64,000 nucleotides of DNA from Chromatiaceae bacterium (GCA_024235215.1 JACKMU010000003.1:124001-188000), one strand, 5' to 3'; shown: positions 44,395 to 54,102, counted from the first letter of the stretch. Notes: generated by a model not told the origin, from the letters alone. A program made the numbers and translations.

Positions 44395-45576
44395 CTAAAC
44401 GATCTCGATCGCCATCGCGGTCGCTTCTCCACCGCCGATACAGAGCGATGCGACGCCCCGCTTCAATCCGCGCTGCTCCAGTGCGGAGAGCAGTGTCACC
44501 AGGATACGCGCCCCAGAGGCACCGATCGGGTGACCCAGCGCACAAGCACCGCCGTGCACATTCACCTTCTCGTGCGGTAGCTTGAGCGACGCCATCGCTG
44601 CCATCGTGACTACCGCAAAAGCTTCGTTGATCTCGTACAGGTCAACCTCATCCGCACGCCACGTCAGCTGCTCCAACAACTTAACCATCGCTGCGACCGG
44701 TGCAGTGGTGAACCAGCCGGGTTGCTGCGCATGAGTGCTGTGTCCCAGAATGACCGCACGCGGTTGCAAGCCACGCCGCTCCGCTTCAGAGCGACGCATC
44801 AACACCAGTGCAGCGGCCCCGTCGGAGATGGAGCTGGAGTTGGCGGCGGTGACCGTGCCCTCCTTGCGGAATGCCGGTCGCATCGTCGGGATTTTGTCGA
44901 TGTTGGCGTTGAATGGCTGTTCATCATGCTCCACCAACGTCTCGCCGCTGCGGTTGCGTACCGTCACCGGTGCAATCTCCGGTTTGAACCAGCCTGATTC
45001 GATCGCCTGCTGAGCGCGCCGTAGCGAAGTGATTGCGTAGCTATCCTGCTGCTCTCGGGTAAAGCCGAACTTTTCGGCGCAATCCTCGGCGAAGGTGCCC
45101 ATCAGACGACCCTTGTCATAGGCATCCTCAAGCCCATCGAAAAACATGTGATCGATCGCCTGGGCATGCCCCAAGCGCATCCCGGCGCGCGCCTTGGGAA
45201 GCAGATAGGGAGCGTTACTCATGCTCTCCATACCCCCAGCAACCATGATCTGGTTGCTGCCTGCCAGCAGTAGATCATGTGCCAACATGGTCGCTTTCAT
45301 CCCCGATCCACACACCTTGCTGATCGTGGTGCAGCCTGCTGCGAGCGGCAGGCCGGCAGCGAGACTGGCCTGGCGCGCCGGCGCCTGTCCCAGCCCCGCG
45401 GGCAGCACATTGCCCATGAACACCTCCTGCACATCATCCGCCGCTATCCCGGCAGCGATAACCGCGGCGCGAATCGCGACCGCACCCAATTCCGGTGCAC
45501 TCTGCGGCGCCAGCGCCCCCTGAAAACCACCCATCGGGGTACGCATGGCACTGAGGATGACGATAGGATCGTTCAT
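44395..45576 (-). CDS. Acetyl-CoA C-acetyltransferase (thiolase)
   Basis: 393 residues, the normal thiolase length. Catalytic C in TTISKVCGSGMKAT (about residue 88), H in VHGGACALGHPIGASGARI (about 349) and C in SLCIGGGEATAMAIE (about 379). It cleaves acetoacetyl-CoA into two acetyl-CoA or does the reverse. In this operon it can finish both leucine breakdown (after acetoacetate activation) and the butyryl-CoA branch. Confidence 0.94.
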   Translation of the reverse strand: MNDPIVILSAMRTPMGGFQGALAPQSAPELGAVAIRAAVIAAGIAADDVQEVFMGNVLPAGLGQAPARQASLAAGLPLAAGCTTISKVCGSGMKATMLAHDLLLAGSNQIMVAGGMESMSNAPYLLPKARAGMRLGHAQAIDHMFFDGLEDAYDKGRLMGTFAEDCAEKFGFTREQQDSYAITSLRRAQQAIESGWFKPEIAPVTVRNRSGETLVEHDEQPFNANIDKIPTMRPAFRKEGTVTAANSSSISDGAAALVLMRRSEAERRGLQPRAVILGHSTHAQQPGWFTTAPVAAMVKLLEQLTWRADEVDLYEINEAFAVVTMAAMASLKLPHEKVNVHGGACALGHPIGASGARILVTLLSALEQRGLKRGVASLCIGGGEATAMAIEIV

Positions 45577-45725
45577 TGATGTTCTCCATCGCGTGCAGGG
45601 TCAACTTTTGAATTGGTATGCACCGCACCTGATTCAGCAAAATCGCTATAGCTAGCGGCGCAACTGCATGCATGCCAACGGACTGACCGGGTTGTGAGCG
45701 CCTGCGGGATCGCAGTCATGCGAGC

Positions 45726-46892
45726 TCAGCGGGTCTCGTTGAACAGCTCCCGGCCGATCAGCATACGGCGTATCTCCGAGGTGCCGGCACCGATCTCGTA
45801 CAGCTTCGCATCGCGCAAAAGGCGGCCGGTGGGATACTCGTTGATGTACCCGTTGCCGCCCAGCGTCTGAATCGCCTGCAGTGCCATCCAGGTCGCCTTT
45901 TCTGCGGCATAGAGAATCGCACCGGCGGCATCCTTGCGCGTGGTTCTGCTGCAGTCGCACGCCCGACCCACCGCGTAGACATAGGCACGACAGGCGTTCA
46001 TCGTGGTGTACATATCGGCGATCTTACCCTGCATCAGCTCAAACTCGCCGATCGGTCTGCCGAATTGCTCACGTTCGTGAATATAGGGGACCACCACGTC
46101 CATACAGGCGCGCATGATGCCGAGCGGGCCAGCAGCCAACACCGCTCGCTCGTAGTCTAGGCCGCTCATCAGTACCCGCACCCCGCCATTCAGCTCTCCG
46201 AGTATGTTCTCTACCGGAACTTCACAATCTTCGAATACCAGTTCACCGGTATTGGAACCACGCATCCCCAGCTTATCCAGCTTCTGCGCGGAGACCACCC
46301 TGGAGAACTCGCGTTCCACCAGGAACGCGGTGATGCCCTTGGGCCCGGCATTGGCATCGGTGCGCGCATAGACCACGATCACATTTGCCTCCGGGCCGTT
46401 GGTGATCCACATCTTGGTGCCGTTGAGCAGATAGTGGTCTCCCCGTCTCTCTGCCTTGAGGCGCAGACTGACCACGTCGGACCCTGCATTCGGCTCCGAC
46501 ATCGCCAGCGCACCGACGTGCTCGCCGCTGACCAGCCGCGGCAGCAGGCGCTGCTTCTGTGCTTCGTTACCATTGCGCTTGATCTGATTGACACAGAGGT
46601 TGGAGTGAGCTCCGTAACTCAGACCGACCGAGGCCGAGGCCCGACTAATCTCCTCCATCGCGATCATGTGCGCGAGATAGCCCATGTCGCTGCCACCATA
46701 CTCCTCCGGTACAGTGATCCCGAGCAGACCCATCTCCCCCAGTTTTTTCCAGAGCGGCATCGGAAACTCGTTCTTCAGATCGATCTCGGCAGCCAACGGG
46801 ACGATTTCAGCAGTGGCGAAGTCCTGCACCGTATCGCGCAGCATATCGATGGTTTCACCCAGACCGAAATCGAGCGAGGGTAGATGGGCCAT
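45726..46892 (-). CDS. liuA: Isovaleryl-CoA dehydrogenase
   Basis: 388 residues. GLDYERAVLAAGPLGIM contains the glutamate that serves as catalytic base in isovaleryl-CoA dehydrogenases, in place of the usual C-terminal one; the C-terminal segment reads YEIGAGTSEIRRMLIGREL, with Gly where other acyl-CoA dehydrogenases have Glu. Both features match the IVD group. AAGGAG lies 8 bases before the ATG. It is the first gene of the run, behind a LiuR-type operator and promoter at 46993-47021. Confidence 0.95.
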   Translation of the reverse strand: MAHLPSLDFGLGETIDMLRDTVQDFATAEIVPLAAEIDLKNEFPMPLWKKLGEMGLLGITVPEEYGGSDMGYLAHMIAMEEISRASASVGLSYGAHSNLCVNQIKRNGNEAQKQRLLPRLVSGEHVGALAMSEPNAGSDVVSLRLKAERRGDHYLLNGTKMWITNGPEANVIVVYARTDANAGPKGITAFLVEREFSRVVSAQKLDKLGMRGSNTGELVFEDCEVPVENILGELNGGVRVLMSGLDYERAVLAAGPLGIMRACMDVVVPYIHEREQFGRPIGEFELMQGKIADMYTTMNACRAYVYAVGRACDCSRTTRKDAAGAILYAAEKATWMALQAIQTLGGNGYINEYPTGRLLRDAKLYEIGAGTSEIRRMLIGRELFNETR

Positions 46893-46992
46893 TCAAATTA
46901 CTCCTTAAACAAGATTCGGTGATTCGCCACACTTTTCTTCGCTGGGCGCAGTGACACCCGGCCAACGACCTGACTCACCAACTGCCAACTTA

Positions 46993-47021
46993 AAAATATC
47001 TTACGTTTACGTAAACGTCAA
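46993..47021 (-). promoter_or_regulatory. liuA promoter with LiuR-type operator in its spacer
   Basis: On the minus strand, -35 TTGACG (complement of 47016-47021) and -10 TATTTT (complement of 46993-46998) are 17 bases apart. The perfect 16-bp palindrome ACGTTTACGTAAACGT (47003-47018) overlaps the -35 and fills the spacer. The motif matches the known LiuR site type. Identical cores are at 47625 and 53073. Confidence 0.75.
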
Positions 47022-47146
47022 TTGGATTGACCAAAGAGAACGCCAGGTATGGCGTGTCGCGACCACCGCAATAGACAGAGAGTGTGTGTTCAGACTCCTG
47101 CCGATTCGATTTGCGGCACCGGAGTTGGTAAATCCTGAAGCACGCG

Positions 47147-47575
47147 TCACTTGTGCCGTATCTCCTGCAGTTCCCGCTTTACCCGCTTCTCAACGCGCTT
47201 GAGCTCCTGCAGAATTGCTTTGATATCCTGCTGCTGCCTTTGCAGGTTGAGCCGCTGCTGTTCGATCTTCTCCAGAAAATAGACCAGTTGGCGCTCATCG
47301 CCTGAATCCATGTCGTAGAGCTCGATGATCTCTTTCGCTTCTGCCAACGAAAACCCGAGCCGCTTACCGCGCAGAATCAACCGCAACCGCACGTTGTCGC
47401 CTTCGCTGAATACCCGCTGCCGTCCCTCGCGCACCGGTCTCAACAGGCCTTGATCCTCATAAAACCTGATTGCCCTGGGGGTGATGTCATACTCTTTGGC
47501 AAGATCAGAAATTGTGTAGGTGTTGCTTTTCAAGGAACTTTGTTCTATCGATTCGTCAAGGTTTGACAAGCCCAT
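47147..47575 (-). CDS. liuR: MerR family regulator, LiuR-like
   Basis: 142 residues from the ATG at 47575. The MerR winged helix is at residues about 23-90 (YTISDLAKEYDITPRAIRFYEDQGLL), followed by a long antiparallel coiled-coil helix (LEKIEQQRLNLQRQQQDIKAIL). LiuR proteins control branched-chain amino acid breakdown. A GTG at 47596 could extend the frame, but it would leave a leader of only some 10 bases after the predicted promoter (-10 at 47617-47622). Divergent from icmF, sharing one operator. Confidence 0.88.
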   Translation of the reverse strand: MGLSNLDESIEQSSLKSNTYTISDLAKEYDITPRAIRFYEDQGLLRPVREGRQRVFSEGDNVRLRLILRGKRLGFSLAEAKEIIELYDMDSGDERQLVYFLEKIEQQRLNLQRQQQDIKAILQELKRVEKRVKRELQEIRHK

Positions 47576-47616
47576 CTCCTCTTTACCCAGCCACACCGAA
47601 GCGGTATTCGGATGTC

Positions 47617-47652
47617 AGTATAGTTGACGTTTACGTAAACGTCATGTAATTT
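47617..47652. promoter_or_regulatory. Divergent liuR/icmF promoters sharing one LiuR-type operator
   Basis: The perfect 20-bp palindrome TGACGTTTACGTAAACGTCA lies at 47625-47644. Rightward: -35 TTGACG (47624-47629), 17-base spacer, -10 TAATTT (47647-47652). Leftward: -35 ATGACG, 17-base spacer, -10 TATACT (complement of 47617-47622). The operator therefore sits in the spacer of both promoters. Confidence 0.78.
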
Positions 47653-47689
47653 TTCGTTCGAGATCCCACCCTCCAGAGAGTCGCTTAAT

Positions 47690-50600
47690 ATGCAAAGAGC
47701 CTCAAAGCTAATCGCTGACACCTTCACATCAGTGCATAAGATCCGCTTCGTTACCGCAGCCAGCCTGTTCGACGGTCACGACGCTTCGATCAACATCATG
47801 CGCCGCATTCTGCAGGCTTCCGGGAGCGAGGTGATCCATCTCGGACACAACCGTTCAGTGGCGGAAATCGTTGAGGCGGCACTGCAGGAGGATGTTCAGG
47901 GCATTGCTGTCAGCTCCTATCAGGGAGGGCATGTAGAGTATCTCAAGTACATGGTGGATATGCTGCGTGAACGGGATGGTGGGCAGATCCGGATATTTGC
48001 CGGTGGAGGCGGTGTGATCATCCCGGAAGAGATCAAGGAGCTGCAGGAATATGGCGTCACCCGCATCTATTCACCCGAGGACGGCCAGGCGATGGGGCTA
48101 CAGGGAATGATTCTGGATATGCTCAAAAAGAGCGATTTCGATCCAGGCCAGCTGGTATCGGAAGATCTGGCGCCCATAGCCAGTGGCGATTTCCGGGCAC
48201 TGTCGCGTCTGTTGACCGCGCTGGAAAACGGTACTCTGAGCAGCGATTTCCACACCCGGCTCAGCCAGAAGGCGGCCGAAGTGCACAAGCGGATCCCGGT
48301 GCTCGGCATCACCGGCACCGGTGGATCGGGTAAATCCTCGCTCACCGACGAGCTGATCCGCCGCTTCCGGCTGGGACAGGAGAATCGGCTGAAGATTGCC
48401 ATCATCGCGGTCGACCCCACCCGGCGCAAGACCGGTGGCGCGCTGCTCGGTGACCGCATCCGGATGAACGCGATCAATCACCCGAATATCTTCATGCGTT
48501 CGGTGGCGACACGTGACGCCAGCGGTGAGATACCCGGCTACATCTCCGCGATGATCAACGCCTGCCGTTTGGCACAATTTGATCTGATCATCGTGGAGAC
48601 GCCCGGAATCGGCCAGGGTAACGCGGCGATCGTGCCGCTGGTCGACCTGTCGCTCTACGTGATGACGCCGGAGTTCGGCGCCCAGAGCCAGCTGGAGAAG
48701 ATCGACATGCTGGATTATGCCGATTTCGTCGCGATCAACAAATTCGACCGCAAAGGTGCGGAAGATGCATTCCGCGACGTCCGCAAGCAGGTGCAGCGCA
48801 ACCACGAGGCCTTCTCCACCCCAGTGGACGAGATGCCCGTCTATGGCACTATGGCGGCACGTTTCAACGACGACGGTCTGACTGCGCTCTATCATGGGCT
48901 GTTGCAACGTCTGGCGGCACTTGGGCTCAATGTCACCGAAGATCTGTTACCGGTGGTGGCAACCCGCAGATCAACCGGCAAACATGTGATCGTGCCGCCG
49001 CAGCGCGCCCGCTATCTAGCGGAGATCGCGGATACGGTGCGCAGTTATAAAAAAAGTGCGCGGGAGCAGGCCAGCATTGCCCGGGAGCGCCAGCAGCTGA
49101 TCGAAAGCCAGCGCATGCTTGCCGAATCTGGCCGCACGGTGAGCGAACTGAGCGAGCTGATCGCACAGCGTGAACAACTACTCGACCCACGTGCCAGAAA
49201 GTTGCTGGAGATCTGGCCCAAGGTAAAAGAGAGCTACTCCGGCGACGAGTATGTGGTGAAGATCCGCGACCGCGAGATCCGCACGCAACTGAAACGCACC
49301 ACGCTCTCCGGTACCCGTATTCCGAAGGTCGCCCTACCCTGCTACCAGGACCATGGCGAGCTGCTGAAGTGGCTGCTGCTGGAGAATCTGCCCGGCACCT
49401 TCCCCTACACCGCCGGGGTGTTCGCCTTCAAACGCGAGGGCGAGGATCCGACCCGCATGTTCGCCGGCGAGGGGGACGCGTTCCGCACCAACCGCCGCTT
49501 CAAGAAACTCTCTGAGCACTCCGCAGCCAAGCGCCTCTCCACCGCATTCGACTCGGTCACGCTCTACGGCTGCGATCCGGACGAGCGGCCCGACATCTAC
49601 GGCAAGGTGGGCAACTCCGGCGTCTCCATCGCCACGCTGGACGATCTGAAGGTGCTTTACAACGGCTTTGACCTGTGCAGTCCAACCACCTCCGTGTCGA
49701 TGACGATCAACGGACCGGCACCGATGATTCTGGCGATGTTCATCAACACCGCAATCGACCAGCAGATAGAAAAGTTCGAGCGTGAAAATGAGCGCACGCC
49801 AACCGATGATGAGATCGAGAAGATCAAGGAGTGGGCTCTGGAGAATATGCGCGGCACGGTGCAGGCGGATATTCTGAAGGAGGACCAGGGTCAGAACACC
49901 TGCATCTTCTCCACCGAGTTCGCGCTGAAGATGATGGGCGATATCCAAGCCTATTTCGTACAGCACCGGGTGCGTAACTTCTATTCGGTCTCCATCTCCG
50001 GCTACCACATCGCCGAGGCCGGTGCCAACCCGATATCGCAACTCGCCTTCACCCTCGCCAATGGCTTCACCTATGTGGAGACCTACCTGGCCAGGGGGAT
50101 GCACATCGACGATTTCGCGCCTAACCTGTCTTTCTTCTTCAGCAACGGAATGGATCCGGAGTACAGTGTGATGGGACGTGTGGCGCGGCGTATCTGGGCC
50201 ACCGCCATGCGTTTCAAGTATGGTGGCAACGAGCGCTCGCAGAAGCTGAAGTACCACATCCAGACCTCCGGCCGCTCGCTGCACGCACAGGAGATGGATT
50301 TCAATGATATCCGCACCACACTGCAGGCGCTGATAGCAATCTACGACAATTGTAACAGCCTGCATACCAATGCGTTCGATGAAGCGATCACCACCCCTAG
50401 TGAGGATTCGGTGCGCCGTGCGCTGGCTATCCAGCTGATCATCAACAACGAGTGGGGGCTGGCGCGTAATGAGAACCCGAGTCAGGGCGCCTTCATCATC
50501 GAAGAACTGACCGAACTGGTGGAAGAGGCGGTACTGCGCGAATTCGAACGTATCTCCGAGCGCGGCGGCGTGCTGGGAGCGATGGAGACCGGCTACCAGC

Positions 50601-50947
50601 GCGGCAAGATCCAGGATGAATCACTGCACTATGAGCACATGAAACACGACGGCAGCCTGCCGATCATCGGGGTCAACACCTTCCTCAATCCAAAAGAGAG
50701 TGAGCCGCTCACCATCGAACTGGCACGCTCAACTGACGAGGAGAAACAGAGTCAGATCCAGCGTCTGCGTGATTTTCAGCAGCGCCACAGCGGGGCAGCG
50801 GAGATCGCACTGGAGCGGATCCGTCAGGCAGCGATAAACGACGAGAACATATTCGCCGAACTGGTGGGTGCAGTACGCTGTTGCTCACTGGGGCAGATTT
50901 CTGAAAAGTTATATGAAGTCGGCGGACAATACCGGCGCAATATGTGA
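47690..50947 (+). CDS. icmF: Fused isobutyryl-CoA mutase
   Basis: 1085 residues with the IcmF order. The N-terminal B12-binding domain (about 1-150) has DGHDASINIMRRIL supplying the lower-axial histidine. The G-protein chaperone domain (about 195-420) has the P-loop GTGGSGKSS and NKFD. The large mutase domain (about 540-1085) includes YGKVGNSGVSIATLDDLK and SPTTSVSMTINGPAPMILAMF. It interconverts isobutyryl-CoA and butyryl-CoA using adenosylcobalamin; some members also act on pivalyl- or isovaleryl-CoA. Full length and intact motifs. Expression is under a LiuR-type operator. Confidence 0.95.
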   Translation: MQRASKLIADTFTSVHKIRFVTAASLFDGHDASINIMRRILQASGSEVIHLGHNRSVAEIVEAALQEDVQGIAVSSYQGGHVEYLKYMVDMLRERDGGQIRIFAGGGGVIIPEEIKELQEYGVTRIYSPEDGQAMGLQGMILDMLKKSDFDPGQLVSEDLAPIASGDFRALSRLLTALENGTLSSDFHTRLSQKAAEVHKRIPVLGITGTGGSGKSSLTDELIRRFRLGQENRLKIAIIAVDPTRRKTGGALLGDRIRMNAINHPNIFMRSVATRDASGEIPGYISAMINACRLAQFDLIIVETPGIGQGNAAIVPLVDLSLYVMTPEFGAQSQLEKIDMLDYADFVAINKFDRKGAEDAFRDVRKQVQRNHEAFSTPVDEMPVYGTMAARFNDDGLTALYHGLLQRLAALGLNVTEDLLPVVATRRSTGKHVIVPPQRARYLAEIADTVRSYKKSAREQASIARERQQLIESQRMLAESGRTVSELSELIAQREQLLDPRARKLLEIWPKVKESYSGDEYVVKIRDREIRTQLKRTTLSGTRIPKVALPCYQDHGELLKWLLLENLPGTFPYTAGVFAFKREGEDPTRMFAGEGDAFRTNRRFKKLSEHSAAKRLSTAFDSVTLYGCDPDERPDIYGKVGNSGVSIATLDDLKVLYNGFDLCSPTTSVSMTINGPAPMILAMFINTAIDQQIEKFERENERTPTDDEIEKIKEWALENMRGTVQADILKEDQGQNTCIFSTEFALKMMGDIQAYFVQHRVRNFYSVSISGYHIAEAGANPISQLAFTLANGFTYVETYLARGMHIDDFAPNLSFFFSNGMDPEYSVMGRVARRIWATAMRFKYGGNERSQKLKYHIQTSGRSLHAQEMDFNDIRTTLQALIAIYDNCNSLHTNAFDEAITTPSEDSVRRALAIQLIINNEWGLARNENPSQGAFIIEELTELVEEAVLREFERISERGGVLGAMETGYQRGKIQDESLHYEHMKHDGSLPIIGVNTFLNPKESEPLTIELARSTDEEKQSQIQRLRDFQQRHSGAAEIALERIRQAAINDENIFAELVGAVRCCSLGQISEKLYEVGGQYRRNM

Positions 50948-51138
50948 TAAAAAGGGGGTTGTAAGCTGACAGGTTGGCCTGCGTCCGGAAACGCTCTGGC
51001 GAACAGCAGGAGTGCAGCGGTGAAGGCGCTGAATGCTGAGTGTCTGAGAAACCTCTCCCTGCACCTCTCTAGCCTGAGAAAAAGTCTGTTTCCGAACCAG
51101 CCATATTACACAAACCCAAGAAAAATCCAGAGGTTAAT

Positions 51139-51987
51139 ATGCAGGTAAATTCCGTAGGCGTGGTTGGCGCCGGTACCATGGGCAATGGCATAGCACAGGC
51201 TTTCGCTGCGTCAGGGATCAAGGTGGTGCTGCACGATATCACCAGCGATGCGTTAGCACGTGGTATCGGGACCATCAGCACCAGTCTCGACCGGATGATC
51301 AAGAAAGAGAAGATTACCGAAGCGCAGAAAGCCGAGATCCTGAGCAATATTCATGGCGTCACCGATCTGGAAGAGATGGCGGCGGTCGATCTGGTGGTGG
51401 AGGCAGCCAGCGAAAAACTGGAGATCAAGATCGAGATTTTTCATGCATTGGACCGGATTTGCAAACCGGAGGCGGTGCTGGCCAGCAACACCTCATCGAT
51501 CTCGCTCACCAGGATTGCGCGCGAGACCAGCCGGCCCGGCAAGGTGATCGGCATGCACTTCTTCAATCCTGTGCCGATGATGAAGCTGGTGGAGGTGATC
51601 CGTGCACTACAGACAGAGGACGAGGTCTACACGCTGATCGAGGAGACGGCGCGCCGTGTCGGTAAGACGCCGGTGGCCGTCAATGACTCTCCCGGATTCG
51701 TCTCCAACCGGATCCTGGTGCCAATGCTCAACGAAGCGATCTACGCGCTGTATGAAGGGGTGGCAACCGCGGAAGCGATCGACAACGTGATGAAACTGGG
51801 TATGGCCCATCCGATGGGTCCACTGGCACTGGCAGATATGATCGGGCTTGACACCTGTCTGTCCATCATGGAGGTGCTGCACACAGGGCTCGGTGAGTCG
51901 AAATACCGCCCCTGTCCACTGCTGCGCAAGATGGTCGACGCAGGTTACCTGGGACGCAAGTCGGGTAAGGGCTTTTACGACTATTGA
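51139..51987 (+). CDS. hbd: 3-hydroxybutyryl-CoA dehydrogenase
   Basis: 282 residues, the size of single-domain enzymes. The NAD-binding Rossmann motif GAGTMGNGIAQAF (residues 10-22), SNTSSISLTRIA and GMHFFNPVPMMKLVEVI with catalytic histidine, and GFVSNRILVPMLNEAI are all present. It oxidises 3-hydroxybutyryl-CoA to acetoacetyl-CoA. It follows icmF by 190 bases and precedes crotonase, which completes the route from butyryl-CoA. Confidence 0.95.
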   Translation: MQVNSVGVVGAGTMGNGIAQAFAASGIKVVLHDITSDALARGIGTISTSLDRMIKKEKITEAQKAEILSNIHGVTDLEEMAAVDLVVEAASEKLEIKIEIFHALDRICKPEAVLASNTSSISLTRIARETSRPGKVIGMHFFNPVPMMKLVEVIRALQTEDEVYTLIEETARRVGKTPVAVNDSPGFVSNRILVPMLNEAIYALYEGVATAEAIDNVMKLGMAHPMGPLALADMIGLDTCLSIMEVLHTGLGESKYRPCPLLRKMVDAGYLGRKSGKGFYDY

Positions 51988-52080
51988 GCGCTTCGCTCCA
52001 GCCTGCATGCGGTCCGCCTGCGCACACTCTGCGAGCGGACCACACTATCTCCACACTCATTCCGGAAACTGAAAATCGTG

Positions 52081-52866
52081 ATGAACTTTGCAAACATAAT
52101 CCTTGAAGAGCTCGAGCCCGGTATCTTTCTGCTGACCATCAACCGTCCCGAGGTTTACAACGCACTTAACCAAGCGACGGTCGCCGATATCAAAAATGCC
52201 CGTGACCAGGTGGAAAAAAACCCGGATGCCAGGGTACTGCTGGTCACCGGAGCCGGCAGCAAAGCCTTCGTCGCTGGCGCCGATATCAAGGAGATGCACA
52301 ACATGAGCGGCATCCAGGGGCGCGACTTCTCCCTGGAAGGTCTGCGCGTTTTCCGCAGCCTGGAGACACTCCCCATCCCTGTAATCGCGGTGGTCAACGG
52401 CTATTGCCTCGGCGGCGGCTGCGAATTGGCGATGAGCTGCGATTGGATCATCGCTTCAGAAAACGCCTACTTTGGCCAGCCCGAGGTCAACCTCGGCATT
52501 ACCCCGGGTTTTGGCGGCACCCAGCGCCTGCCGCGGCTGATCGGGAGAGGCAGGACCATGGAATTGACCATGACCGGGCGGCAGATCTCCGCAGAGGAAG
52601 CCAAGGAATGGGGCCTGGTCAACCACGTCTACGCTCAGGGTGAACTGATGCAGAAGGCATTGGAGACTGCACGCAATATCGTCAAGAAAGGTCCAGTGGC
52701 ATTGGAACTGACCAAAGACACGATCCTGCGTGGGCAGGATATGGATCTGGACAACGCCTGTGCGCTGGAGAGCAAGGCGTTCGGCCTGAGCTTCTCCACT
52801 GACGACCAGAAAGAGGGTATGGCTGCGTTCCTGGAGAAACGCGCTGCGGTATTTCACGGCAAATAG
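52081..52866 (+). CDS. Enoyl-CoA hydratase (crotonase)
   Basis: 261 residues from the ATG at 52081 (a GTG one codon upstream is also open). Oxyanion strands: TGAGSKAFVAGADIKEM and VVNGYCLGGGCELAMSCDW. The two catalytic glutamates of true hydratases are present in GCELAMSC and GQPEVNLGITPGFGGTQRL. It hydrates crotonyl-CoA to 3-hydroxybutyryl-CoA, matching the neighbouring dehydrogenase. An 8-bp hairpin follows at 52876. Confidence 0.93.
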   Translation: MNFANIILEELEPGIFLLTINRPEVYNALNQATVADIKNARDQVEKNPDARVLLVTGAGSKAFVAGADIKEMHNMSGIQGRDFSLEGLRVFRSLETLPIPVIAVVNGYCLGGGCELAMSCDWIIASENAYFGQPEVNLGITPGFGGTQRLPRLIGRGRTMELTMTGRQISAEEAKEWGLVNHVYAQGELMQKALETARNIVKKGPVALELTKDTILRGQDMDLDNACALESKAFGLSFSTDDQKEGMAAFLEKRAAVFHGK

Positions 52867-52875
52867 CCTCATCCC

Positions 52876-52908
52876 CGGGAGGCTGAGCGTACCAGCCTCG
52901 GCCTCCCG
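52876..52908 (+). terminator. Hairpin after crotonase, possible terminator
   Basis: CGGGAGGC (52876-52883) pairs with GCCTCCCG (52901-52908); the loop is 17 bases and the downstream run is C/T-rich, not a true U-tract. The remaining bases up to 53072 hold no gene. Confidence 0.4.
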
Positions 52909-53072
52909 CCATTCCCTTCCCCCTTACTCCTCGCTGGCAGCAACCACAGCCGGATCCAATCACCACGGTATTTCCCTGCACTGAACGCATTGGTAACCGC
53001 TGTAAATTCTCCTGGTGAATGCTATTTTTTTATTGACCGGTGAGAAAAAATTCTTTACCGTTGGTTTAGTTT

Positions 53073-53096
53073 ATTTACGTTTACGTAAACGTAAAT
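53073..53096 (+). promoter_or_regulatory. LiuR-type operator before the USP-ligase-Liv operon
   Basis: A perfect 24-bp palindrome ATTTACGTTTACGTAAACGTAAAT with the same 16-bp core as the operators at 47003 and 47625. It ends 84 bases before the ATG at 53181. No good -10 follows at the equivalent spacing (TGCCGT), so the promoter is not placed. Confidence 0.75.
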
Positions 53097-53180
53097 TGCC
53101 GTTTCGGCTTTGTCACACCAAATACAACAGAACCAGAGCGAGCAGCAATCAAACCGCAGCTGGCATCCGGAGGATACAAG

Positions 53181-54014
53181 ATGGCATTGCGAGATATTCT
53201 GGTCCACGTGGACCAGACGCCACATTGTAAAAAGCGTGTCAAGATCGCACTGATGCTGGCTGCCACTCAGGGAGCGGAGCTGACCGGACTCTATTCACAA
53301 GCCAATGCTTTCATGGAGTCGCGCACCAGCGGACTCGAGAAACGCCGTGCACAACACAAGGAATCCAGCGAGAAGTTACGCGACAAATTCATACCACTGG
53401 CGAACGAAGCCGGGGTGAAACTCAATTGGATTACCGCACCGTTCGACCGCAACGAGGACTTTGTCACCGACCAGGTGATCTTCTACAGCCAGCACTTCGA
53501 CATGGTGGTCGTCGGTCAGCACGATGCGGAATCGCATGATGGCAGTATTCCGGTTGATCTGGCGGAACGACTGGTGATGGAGTCGGGACGTCCGGTATTG
53601 ATCGTCCCCTACGCCGGTGAATTCAAGACATTGGGCAAACGCCCGGTCGTGGCATGGAACACCGCTCGCGAATCGGTGCGGGCACTGAACGACGCCCTCC
53701 CTTTGATGAGCAATGCCAAGAAGGTGAAGGTGATCGCGATCAACCCGCGTCAGAAAGGAAAACGCCACGGTTCAGTGCCCTCTGCGGATATCGTGCAACA
53801 CCTGATACGCCATGGCATCAGCGCAGAAGGGGATTCTTTCGCCAACGACGGCGTGGATACCGGTAACCTGCTGCTCAATCTCATTGCGGACGAAAGAGCC
53901 GACCTGCTGGTGATGGGCGCTTACGGTTACCACCGCTTCCGCGAACTGATTCTCGGAAACACCACCCAAGTGATCTTCGATCACATGACCACCCCGGTCC
54001 TGATGTCGCACTGA
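53181..54014 (+). CDS. Universal stress protein with two UspA domains
   Basis: 277 residues; GGAGG lies 7 bases before the ATG. Domain 1 (1-145) begins LRDILVHVDQTPHCKKRVKIAL; domain 2 (150-277) begins RPVVAWNTARESVRALNDAL and ends with the nucleotide-binding pattern MGAYGYHRFRELILGNTTQVI. First gene after the LiuR-type operator at 53073, in line with the acyl-CoA synthetase and Liv transporter genes; why a stress protein opens this unit is not known. Confidence 0.9.
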   Translation: MALRDILVHVDQTPHCKKRVKIALMLAATQGAELTGLYSQANAFMESRTSGLEKRRAQHKESSEKLRDKFIPLANEAGVKLNWITAPFDRNEDFVTDQVIFYSQHFDMVVVGQHDAESHDGSIPVDLAERLVMESGRPVLIVPYAGEFKTLGKRPVVAWNTARESVRALNDALPLMSNAKKVKVIAINPRQKGKRHGSVPSADIVQHLIRHGISAEGDSFANDGVDTGNLLLNLIADERADLLVMGAYGYHRFRELILGNTTQVIFDHMTTPVLMSH

Positions 54015-54102
54015 ACAGAACAATAACGATCCTGTGTTCAATCGAGCAGGGTCCAGCGAAACCCGGTATTTGCCGTTCGCTACCAAGAGAGGAGTTGAGG
54101 GC

